NCBI RefSeq assembly: GCF_009908315.1
Contig: NZ_JAAATW010000001.1
Coordinates: 1,632,263-1,696,262 of the forward strand
DNA length: 64,000 nucleotides
Origin: Paragemmobacter ruber
GTDB taxonomy: Bacteria; Pseudomonadota; Alphaproteobacteria; Rhodobacterales; Rhodobacteraceae
Direction of reading: 5' to 3'
The position numbers and the translations under genes were made by a program. Every line of letters begins with the position of its first letter. The first letter of the stretch is position 1. The notes beneath the pieces were generated by a model. It did no database searches. It saw only the letters and a list, made by a program, of their open reading frames with translations, and was not told where the DNA came from. Of the stretch, positions 53,589-61,425 are shown one piece after another.

Positions 53589-54522
53589 CGCGCACCCTCG
53601 GATCCAGCCGCGCGATCAACAGATCGGCAGCAGTAACGACCAGCAGGTAAAAGCCGGTCATGAACAGCACGGTTCCCATCACCACGGGATAGTTCCGCTT
53701 CTCCACCGCCCCGGTGATCAGCGTGCCGATGCCGGGGCGGGAAAACACGCTTTCCACAAACACCGCGCTGGAAAGGATCGACCCGAACCCCACCGCCAGA
53801 ATGGAAATCGTCGGCACGATGGCCACCCGCAGCGCATGGCGGAACACGATATCGCGCTCGCGCATCCCGAAGGCCCGCGCCGTGCGGATATGCGGCGCCT
53901 CCATCACCTCCAGCATCGACGCCCGTATCAGCCGCGCCAGATAGCCCACCCAGCCGATCCCCACCGCAAAGGCCGGCAGGATCAAGGCCCGCACCTGGCT
54001 CCAGAAATCCCCCGCCTCCCCCGCCCCGATGGCGGGCAGCCAGTTCAGCCAGACCGCGAAGACGATCAGCGCATAGATCGCCACCACAAAGGACGGCACC
54101 GAAATCACGCTGACCGACAGCACGCCCAGCAACCGGTCCGCCCATGTGTCCCGCCAGACCACCGCCGCACAGCCCAGAACGATGCCCATCACCAGCGCCC
54201 AACCCAGCGCCACGACGCCAAGGATCAGAGTATTGGGAAACACCTCCAGGATCTGCTCCAGCACCGGCCGCTTCGACCAGACATCCACCCCCAGATCACC
54301 GCGCAGCACATTGCCGAAGAAATACGCAATCTGCGTCAGGATCGGCTGGTCCAGCCCCATCCGCTCGCGCAGCGCCTCTTTCAATTCCGGCGTCGCGCGC
54401 GGCCCCAGCGCCAGCGATGCCGGATCGCCCGGCACCAGAAAGACCATGCCATACATGGCCACCATGACCACGATCAGGATCAGCAGGGACAACCCCATCC
54501 GCCGGATCGCATAGGCCAGCAT
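53572..54522 (-). CDS. oligopeptide-type ABC permease (DppB-like)
   Basis: 316 residues. LREHMGLDQPILTQIAYFFGNVLRGDLGVDVWSKRPV-like N-terminal part, membrane helices and RTARAFGMRERDIVFRHALRVAIVPTISI as EAA loop are typical of DppB/OppB. First transporter gene of the operon. Confidence 0.92.
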   Translation of the reverse strand: MLAYAIRRMGLSLLILIVVMVAMYGMVFLVPGDPASLALGPRATPELKEALRERMGLDQPILTQIAYFFGNVLRGDLGVDVWSKRPVLEQILEVFPNTLILGVVALGWALVMGIVLGCAAVVWRDTWADRLLGVLSVSVISVPSFVVAIYALIVFAVWLNWLPAIGAGEAGDFWSQVRALILPAFAVGIGWVGYLARLIRASMLEVMEAPHIRTARAFGMRERDIVFRHALRVAIVPTISILAVGFGSILSSAVFVESVFSRPGIGTLITGAVEKRNYPVVMGTVLFMTGFYLLVVTAADLLIARLDPRVRDVLRG

Positions 54523-54540
54523 CAGCCCGCACCCCCCTTG

Positions 54541-56577
54541 CTACATGTGGTCACGCGCGATCCTTTCGTTCCAGTCGCGGCTGAACACCGGCACCCCGTT
54601 CTCGCTGATCCGCAGGCACATGCTCACGATGAAATGCGTGGCATCGCAGGTCAGCGACCCCTCGCTCTCATGCAGGATGGTCGTGTCGGCGCGCTCGATC
54701 CGCACGGTATATCCCGTCTCGCAACGCGCGCTCAGCGGGTCGCACTCGGTGATGCGATACCGCGCATAGCCCGTTCCCCGGTGGGTCTGCCCGATGGCGG
54801 GCATTTCGGTCGCATAGGTCCAGCGCGGAAACTCCACCAGGCTTTCGCCGCTCAGCAGATCGCGCGTGACCCGCCGCCGCGCGATGGGCGCGTCGGGGGG
54901 TATCGGCAGATCATGCTGCGCCTCCGCCGCCGCACATTCCGGCGCATCGAACATCCGCAGGTCTGCATCCTCTGCCCGAACGGGCCGCACCGGCAGAACC
55001 AGCGCGCTCTCCCCCCGCCGCAGCGTCAGCGTCGCCAGTTCCGGCGAAGGCCAGGCAATCGGCCAATAGACGGTGGAAATTGACACAGCGATCCGATGCC
55101 CTGCCGGAAAGCGATGCCCGATATCATCCAGATCCACCGTCGCCACCGTCATCTCACCGGGGATCAGGTCCTGCGGGGCGCCATGCCCGAACCTGTGGCA
55201 CAGGTTCAGATGCCCGATGGCCACCCGCGTCGATGCGCCCCCCGGCGCGACATCATTCACCCGCACCGATACCAGCGCCCGGGGCTTGTCGCTGGCAAAG
55301 GTCAGATGCAGCTGCGGCGCACCCAGTATCTCCACATCCTCGGCCAAAGGCTCGGTCACAAAGACCAGCGATCCGCCGTCATCCTCGCGCTGATCGGTCG
55401 CCCATTCCGCATCGTCGCCATAGCGCCCCACCTCGCCCGCCGCCGCCCCAACCCAGAGGGGCGAACAGATCGACACCTCGCCCGCGCCTGCCGCCCCCAG
55501 ACGCCCGTGATCCCCCAGCGCCATCCGCCGCGCCTCGATCCTGGGCGATGGCCACTGATCCTCGCCCACCCAATAGCCCGGCCGCTCACGATAGCAGGTC
55601 TGCGGTGGCACGCTCTCCTGCATCCAGGCGCGCAGCAGGGGTTCGTCCATGATCCCCGTCTCGCGCCCCTTCAGCCAGTGGTCGCACCAGCGCAGCACCT
55701 CCTGCAACCAGCCGATCGCCGGCTCCACCGTCACGTCATGCGGAAAGGAATGCGCCCAAGGCCCGATCAACCCCCGCCGCGGCCCCGACAACCCCGCCAT
55801 CAGGCGCGGCACGGCTTCGGAATAATTGTCCGCCCAGCCCGACACCGCATAGACCGGGATCGTGATGCGCGACAAATCCTCGCAGACCGACCCCTGCTTC
55901 CAATAGGCATCCCGCGACTGATGCCGCAGCCATGTCAGGATCCACGGGCTGTTCGCCTCCATCCGCGCCCGCCACATGTCACGCCACCGATCCCCCACGA
56001 TGGCCGGATCGGGCGGCAGGTCCTGACTGGCGAACATGGTGGAGGACCAGTCGAAATTGTCCTTCGACAGGCAACCGCCGACCCAGTGGATATCCGTGGC
56101 ATAACGGTCATCCGTCGATCCCACCGTGATGATCGTCTTCAACGCCGCAGGCTGCCGCGCCGCGATCTGCAGCCCGTTAAACCCGCCCCAGCTGATGCCG
56201 ATCATCGCCACCTGCCCGTCGCACCAGTCCTGCCGCGACAGCCAGTCGATAGCCGCCACGCCATCCTCCTGCTCCTGCACCGAATATTCGTCGGTGATGA
56301 TCCCCTCGCTGTCGCCGGTCCCCCGGATGTCCAGCCGCAAGCAGGCATAGCCGTGCCGCGCCAGATAGCGGTGCATCTTCTCATCCCGCGCCCGCGTCCC
56401 GTCGCGCTTGCGATAGGGCAGGTATTCCAGGATCAGCGGAACCTTTCCGGGTTGGTCGGGTCCCGCCCCCTCGGGCAGCCACAGCCGCCCGGCCAGCCGC
56501 ACACCATCGGGCATCGGCACCCAGATATTTTCGATCTCCGTCAGACCAAAGGGATAGGACTGGGCGATCTCGGGCAT
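54541..56577 (-). CDS. CocE/NonD family hydrolase
   Basis: 678 residues, full length for the family. The alpha/beta hydrolase part has nucleophile S129 in GISWGGF and WLSRQDWCDGQVAMIG; the C-terminal jelly-roll domain covers about 410-570 (VRVNDVAPGGASTRVAIG and FPAGHRIAVSIS). Relatives hydrolyse esters or amides such as cocaine or acyl amino acids (X-Pro dipeptidyl type). No signal peptide, so cytoplasmic. Between the importer and the demethylating enzymes it probably splits an imported ester or amide to release the amine, which is inference. Confidence 0.9.
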   Translation of the reverse strand: MPEIAQSYPFGLTEIENIWVPMPDGVRLAGRLWLPEGAGPDQPGKVPLILEYLPYRKRDGTRARDEKMHRYLARHGYACLRLDIRGTGDSEGIITDEYSVQEQEDGVAAIDWLSRQDWCDGQVAMIGISWGGFNGLQIAARQPAALKTIITVGSTDDRYATDIHWVGGCLSKDNFDWSSTMFASQDLPPDPAIVGDRWRDMWRARMEANSPWILTWLRHQSRDAYWKQGSVCEDLSRITIPVYAVSGWADNYSEAVPRLMAGLSGPRRGLIGPWAHSFPHDVTVEPAIGWLQEVLRWCDHWLKGRETGIMDEPLLRAWMQESVPPQTCYRERPGYWVGEDQWPSPRIEARRMALGDHGRLGAAGAGEVSICSPLWVGAAAGEVGRYGDDAEWATDQREDDGGSLVFVTEPLAEDVEILGAPQLHLTFASDKPRALVSVRVNDVAPGGASTRVAIGHLNLCHRFGHGAPQDLIPGEMTVATVDLDDIGHRFPAGHRIAVSISTVYWPIAWPSPELATLTLRRGESALVLPVRPVRAEDADLRMFDAPECAAAEAQHDLPIPPDAPIARRRVTRDLLSGESLVEFPRWTYATEMPAIGQTHRGTGYARYRITECDPLSARCETGYTVRIERADTTILHESEGSLTCDATHFIVSMCLRISENGVPVFSRDWNERIARDHM

Positions 56578-56580
56578 GGA

Positions 56581-57231
56581 TCAGCCCCCGAACAAGGTGG
56601 TGTCGAAGGAAATCGCAACGCCCAGATAGCCCTGAACATATTCCGATCCGTCATACCACCGCAGATCGACGGAGGTGCTCTCTGCCACCTGATGGCTCGC
56701 GCCGAAATCCCACTCCCGCTCGCTGCCCGCCCCGGCCACCTCATAGACACCGTAATTCGCTGAAACGGTCCATGTCGCGCTGGGGTAAAGCTCCACCCCG
56801 ACATAGGCATTCGCAAGCGCATTGTCCGGGTCATAGGCCAGATCCATCGACACCGACGCCGTTTCCGCCAACGCCTGCGCGATCCCCAGCGTCAACTCGC
56901 CGTAATTCGACGCGCTGTCGTTCACATAGCCATAGCGATAGTAACCCAGATCATAGGAAAACCCGCCCTCAAGGTCGTTGCGGTAGCCCAGATAGGCATC
57001 CAGCCGATCATAGCTGTCCACATTCGCCATCCGCGCCCAGACGCCCGCATAGAAACCCGAAACCTCGGCCTCGGCATAAAGCGCGAGGCTGGACACATTC
57101 GGCTGGTCATCCCCATCCGGCCGGTGCAGGAATTCCGCCGTCCCTCCGCCATAGACCGTGACATCCTGCGCGAACACGGGCGCGGCAAGGCCCGAAGCGG
57201 CGATCATGACCAGTGCGGCTGCGGCTTTCAT
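56581..57231 (-). CDS. TorF-like outer-membrane beta-barrel protein
   Basis: 216 residues with a clear signal peptide (MKAAAALVMIAASGLAAPVFAQ). The rest is a series of short amphipathic strands rich in Tyr, Ser and Gly, typical of the TorF (Gcw_chp) putative porins. It ends in a C-terminal strand (VQGYLGVAISFDTTLFGG). Three bases separate it from the hydrolase gene. It may form the outer-membrane entry for the operon's substrate. Confidence 0.72.
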   Translation of the reverse strand: MKAAAALVMIAASGLAAPVFAQDVTVYGGGTAEFLHRPDGDDQPNVSSLALYAEAEVSGFYAGVWARMANVDSYDRLDAYLGYRNDLEGGFSYDLGYYRYGYVNDSASNYGELTLGIAQALAETASVSMDLAYDPDNALANAYVGVELYPSATWTVSANYGVYEVAGAGSEREWDFGASHQVAESTSVDLRWYDGSEYVQGYLGVAISFDTTLFGG

Positions 57232-57262
57232 GCGTCCCTGTCCCCTTGTTCTGTTCTGCGCA

Positions 57263-58786
57263 TCAGTTCATCGGCGCCCCGCCTTCGGCCTTGCGCTGCG
57301 CGACATAGGCGGCCAGCGCCTCGTCCACGGCGGCATCAAGGGGGGGATCCTCGGCCTGCGCCAAAAGCTCTTTCCAGACGGTGTTCGCCCGCTGCGCCGC
57401 GTCGATCCCGCCGCGCTGCACCCAGTTCGGGTAATTGTCCCAGTTCGATACCATCGGCGCATGAAAGGCCCGCTCATAGCGTTCCATCGTATGCACCGTC
57501 CCAAAGAAATGCCCGCCCGCGCCCGCCTCGAGGATCGCGTCCAGCGCCAGATCGGCCTCGGTCGTCGCAAGCGGCTCGAACCAGGCATCCATCATCTGCA
57601 GCATCTCGGCATCCAGGATCAGCTTCTCGAAACTCGCCGTCAGCCCGCCATGCAGCCAGCCCGCCGCGTGCTCCAGAAGATGCGCCCCCCCGGTCAATGC
57701 CCCCCACAGCGCCATCTGCGATTCATAGGCCGCCTGCGCATCCACCGCATTCGCCGCCGTCACGTTGGACGATCGGAACGGCACGCCCACATGCCGCGCC
57801 AATTGCCCGCTTGCCTGCGCCGCCTTGGCGTATTCTGGCGTGCCAAAGGCGGGCGCGCCAGACCGCATGTCCACATTGCTGGTGAACCCGCCATACATCA
57901 CCGGCACGCCCGGCCGCACAATCTGCGTCAGCACGATCCCGGCCAGCGCCTCGGCATGTTGCAACACCAGCGCGCCCGCCAGCGTCACGGGCGCCATCGC
58001 CCCGGCCAGAGTGAAGGGCGTGATCACATTCACCTGCCCATGCGCCGCCATCGCAATCAGCCCCTCCGCCATCGGCACATCCAGTTGCAGCGGCGAATTG
58101 GTGTTGATGATCCCCAGCAGCACCGGCCGTTCCCGCAGCCCCTCTGCCGTCGTGCCCAGCATAATCGCCGCCATCTCGATCCCGTCCATCGTCCGGGCAT
58201 GGCCCAGCGTCTGGGTCTGCCAGCTTTTGTCCAGATGCCGGATCTGCGCATGATAGATGTCCAGATGCCGCGTGTTCGCGGGCAGGTCCAGCGGCTCGAA
58301 CGGACAGCCGCCCTCCTGATGGAGGACGTTCAACCCCTGCACCAGCCGCAGGAAATCGCACATCTCGGCATAGGTTCCGTCCCGCCGCCCCTTGTCGTTG
58401 CACATCACATAGGCCGGCCCCCCGACCGAGGCGTAAACGCAATGCGCCCCCCCGATCTTCAGGGATTTCCGCGGGTCCCGCGCTTCCAGCGTGAATTCCC
58501 CCGGCACCGTCGCCAACCGCTCCGCCACCAGCGCCGGGTCAAGGCGGACCGTCTCGCCCTCCACCCGCGCCCCGGCCTGCGCGTATAGATCGCGCGCCGG
58601 GCCATGCAGCACGCGCAGCCCCTGCCGCGCCAGCACATCCAGTGCCGCCGCATGGATCGCAGCGACCTGATCGTCGGATATCACCCGCACCCAATCGACC
58701 CGCCGCTCCACCTGCCCGAAGGGCCGCTGCGGCACCCCGCCCGAGGGGCGGCTGCCTTGCCGTCTGCGCCCCTCGACCCGTGTCAT
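57263..58786 (-). CDS. trimethylamine methyltransferase family protein (MttB, non-pyrrolysine type)
   Basis: 507 residues. Conserved MttB-family segments are GPARDLYAQAGARVEG, VMCNDKGRRDGTYAEMCDFLRL, GIINTNSPLQLDVPMAEGL and GVPVMYGGFTSNVDMRSGAPAFGTPEYAK. No in-frame amber codon interrupts the gene, so it is the non-pyrrolysine branch, whose known members demethylate quaternary amines such as glycine betaine, proline betaine or carnitine onto a corrinoid protein. No corrinoid protein gene is in the window. Start overlaps the preceding stop (ATGA). Confidence 0.88.
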   Translation of the reverse strand: MTRVEGRRRQGSRPSGGVPQRPFGQVERRVDWVRVISDDQVAAIHAAALDVLARQGLRVLHGPARDLYAQAGARVEGETVRLDPALVAERLATVPGEFTLEARDPRKSLKIGGAHCVYASVGGPAYVMCNDKGRRDGTYAEMCDFLRLVQGLNVLHQEGGCPFEPLDLPANTRHLDIYHAQIRHLDKSWQTQTLGHARTMDGIEMAAIMLGTTAEGLRERPVLLGIINTNSPLQLDVPMAEGLIAMAAHGQVNVITPFTLAGAMAPVTLAGALVLQHAEALAGIVLTQIVRPGVPVMYGGFTSNVDMRSGAPAFGTPEYAKAAQASGQLARHVGVPFRSSNVTAANAVDAQAAYESQMALWGALTGGAHLLEHAAGWLHGGLTASFEKLILDAEMLQMMDAWFEPLATTEADLALDAILEAGAGGHFFGTVHTMERYERAFHAPMVSNWDNYPNWVQRGGIDAAQRANTVWKELLAQAEDPPLDAAVDEALAAYVAQRKAEGGAPMN

Positions 58787-60858
58787 TCCGCCGCCTCCGG
58801 CATCTGGAAATCCCGCGGCGCAAAGGGCGCATCCCGGCGCGGCCTCGCGTCCGCCGCCGACACCCCCACTTCCCGCGCCGTCTTGTGCCCCTGATAGACG
58901 GCATGCACGATCGCCCCCGGCGCCAGCGCATCCCCCGTCAGATGCAGTCTTTCGCGCGGCATCACCCCGGCCAGCGCCTCATGCAGCGCACTTCCCCCCT
59001 GCCGATAGCCCACGATCACCAGGGACCGCACGGCCACCTCCCGCGCCTCACCGCTGAAGATCTGCGCCAGCCGCAGCCTTTCGCCATCAAACCCCGTCAC
59101 CACCTCCAGCGTCCGCAAGGCGATGCCCTTCGCGGCAAAGGACTGATGGACCAAAGGTTGTTCATTCGTCATGAACCCCCAGGCCGCCGCCGCGCCCGCC
59201 GTGGTGACATAGGTCACAGCGCAGCCCTTCCCGACCAGATGTTCGGCAATCGCAGAGCCAAGGTAATAGTTGTCATAGTCGAACACCGCGACCGGCCCCT
59301 CCGGCACCACGCCTGCGGCGATGTCATCGGGCGTGTAGACGCGCGGCGCCTCCAGCGGCACCGAAGGCAGCTCGTTCGCCCCGCACAGATGCGGCAACCA
59401 GCGCGCGCCGGTGGCGATCACCACATGATCCGCCGCGAAGTCCCGCACATCCGCCGCCGACAGCGTGCTTTCCGGGTAAAGCGTTACATTCGGCAGTTTC
59501 CGCAACTGCCCCATCCGATAATCCACCACCCGGTGCCATTGGTTCAGCCCCGGAAGGCGGCTTTCCCAGCGCAGCCTCCCGCCGAACTCCCGCGCCGCAT
59601 CGGCCAGCGCCACCTCATGCCCCCGCCGCGCCAGCGTCAGCGCCGCCTCAAGGCCCGCAGGCCCGCCGCCCACCACCAGAACCTGTCCCCGGCCATCCTT
59701 CCGCACGATCTCGGGATGCCAGCCACGCCGCCATTCCTCGCCCGCCGTCGGGTTCTGCGTGCAGCGCACCCAAACCCCGTCATGCCAGCTGGAAATGCAC
59801 ATGTTGCAGCCGATGCATTCGCGGATGTCCTCCACCCGCCCCTCTTCGATCTTCTTCGGCAGGAACGGATCGGCAATTGACGGCCGCGCCCCCCCGATCA
59901 GGTCCAGCACACCCCGCTTCACCATAGAAACCATCGTATCGGGGCTGGTGAACCGCCCCACCCCCACCACCGGCTTGTCGGTGATCGTCTTCAGGAAATC
60001 GACGACAGGCTCATGGCTCCCCTCCGCCGTGTAACGGCTTGCCGCGCAATCGGTGGCGGAATAGTCCATCTTCACGTCGAACAGGTCCGGCGCATCCTTC
60101 AGATGCTCGATCACCTCATGCGCCTCGCTGGGTGCTACCTCGGACGGCCGCCCCCGCAACTCCTGCATGGAAATCCGCAGCGCCACCGCACAGCGCCCGC
60201 CCGTCGCCTCGCGCACCGCGTCGATCAATTGCTCGACCAGCCGCACGCGATTGCGGACCGATCCGCCATAGTCATCCGTCCGCCGGTTATAATCCGACAG
60301 CAGGAACTGATAGGGCAGATAGCCCATCCCCGCATAGACATAGAGGATGTCGAACCCCGCCCGCTCGGCCATCACCGCCGCCTCGGCGTGCCAGCGGATC
60401 AGATCGCGGATATCCTGCGCATCCATCACCTTCGGCCGGGCTGAAGACATGAACCCCACATGCGTCGCCATCCACGGCACGCCCGATGGCGACAGGGGCG
60501 CGTGCCGCGTCGTCCGGTTCACCGCCGCCGCTCCACCATGCCACAACTCCACCGCCGCCAGCGCCCCCTGCCGATGCGCCGCTTCGGTCATCAGCATATG
60601 CGACCGCAGATCCGCCTCATCCCACAAGGTGGCGCAGGGAAAGGGGCTGTCATCCGAACTGGGATGGATGGAACAGGCCCCTGTGGATACGACAGCCCAT
60701 CCCCCTTCCGCCTTCATCTCGCGAAAGGCCGCACGCACATGCGGTGCGGCATTGGTCATGCCGGATGCATGGGGAACCTGAAAGAACCGGTTCCGCGCCA
60801 CCTTCGGCCCGATCTTCACCGGCTCGAACAGGATGTCATGGCGCGGATCGCGGGGCAT
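58783..60858 (-). CDS. trimethylamine-dehydrogenase-like NADH:flavin oxidoreductase
   Basis: 691 residues. An old-yellow-enzyme barrel (about 1-340), a 4Fe-4S site (CIGCNMC ... RCTQN) and C-terminal FAD/ADP-binding domains (VLVVGGGPAGLEAA) follow the layout of trimethylamine dehydrogenase (TMADH). Compared with my memory of TMADH, the Cys that binds FMN covalently is Ala31 (QVPHASG), His172 is Met (YAGM), Tyr60 is Ala and Trp264 is Ser, while the Trp after the cluster is kept. So it is a demethylase or reductase of this fold with another substrate. First gene of the amine operon. Confidence 0.87.
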   Translation of the reverse strand: MPRDPRHDILFEPVKIGPKVARNRFFQVPHASGMTNAAPHVRAAFREMKAEGGWAVVSTGACSIHPSSDDSPFPCATLWDEADLRSHMLMTEAAHRQGALAAVELWHGGAAAVNRTTRHAPLSPSGVPWMATHVGFMSSARPKVMDAQDIRDLIRWHAEAAVMAERAGFDILYVYAGMGYLPYQFLLSDYNRRTDDYGGSVRNRVRLVEQLIDAVREATGGRCAVALRISMQELRGRPSEVAPSEAHEVIEHLKDAPDLFDVKMDYSATDCAASRYTAEGSHEPVVDFLKTITDKPVVGVGRFTSPDTMVSMVKRGVLDLIGGARPSIADPFLPKKIEEGRVEDIRECIGCNMCISSWHDGVWVRCTQNPTAGEEWRRGWHPEIVRKDGRGQVLVVGGGPAGLEAALTLARRGHEVALADAAREFGGRLRWESRLPGLNQWHRVVDYRMGQLRKLPNVTLYPESTLSAADVRDFAADHVVIATGARWLPHLCGANELPSVPLEAPRVYTPDDIAAGVVPEGPVAVFDYDNYYLGSAIAEHLVGKGCAVTYVTTAGAAAAWGFMTNEQPLVHQSFAAKGIALRTLEVVTGFDGERLRLAQIFSGEAREVAVRSLVIVGYRQGGSALHEALAGVMPRERLHLTGDALAPGAIVHAVYQGHKTAREVGVSAADARPRRDAPFAPRDFQMPEAAE

Positions 60859-61425
60859 GCAGCCTCCCGGATGATTCTTTTATTGAACTACCGTATAGTA
60901 ACAAGCTGCCCCGATCTGGCAACAGTTTCCGCTCAGGCCCAAACGGCCACGCGCCGCGCTGATCTTTCGCGCCTAGGAATCTGCAGTGCTGGTTAACGCT
61001 GATTCGCGGCCCCGGCGCGCGCCCCGCATCCTGCAACACCAAAGCAAAACCCAATGATTTCAGTGGTCTGAGGCCGTCCTTCTCCGGGCTCTCGGATGGC
61101 AGTCTGCGCTGTCGGCCGGGTGATCCGCGCATCCCGCCATCGCTGCCGCGAAACGGAGTAAAAACTGCCCGATTTCGGCCGTCTTTCCCCGGAATGAAGG
61201 GCGTCTGACGGGATCGGCCCTTGGTTCGTGTGGGGTCAGTCAGATGACGAATGTGAAGGTGCGGTGATGGTAACGATTGCAGCAATGCCAGTGCGGTTTG
61301 ATCTTCAAACCTCGGCCCTGTCCATCGCGGGGCTCCGCGTCCCCCATCATGCAGCCTTCCGATCCGCCGCCCGCCGTGGGCTCCGCGCCCATTTCGCTGT
61401 GCATTGAACTGAGGGGTCTTCCGCG
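60859..61425. other. 567-bp divergent intergenic region
   Basis: Between the amine operon and the RTX gene. An imperfect dyad TTG-ACTA-CCGTA-TAGT-CAA at 60883-60904, 25 bases before the flavoprotein ATG, is a candidate BetI-like operator. The rest has no convincing gene; a 149-codon minus frame at 60836-61285 has shadow-like composition. Confidence 0.5.

Noticed and set aside
60836..61285. 149-codon minus-strand frame upstream of the amine operon
   Set aside because: Overlaps the flavoprotein start region and has no recognisable features.
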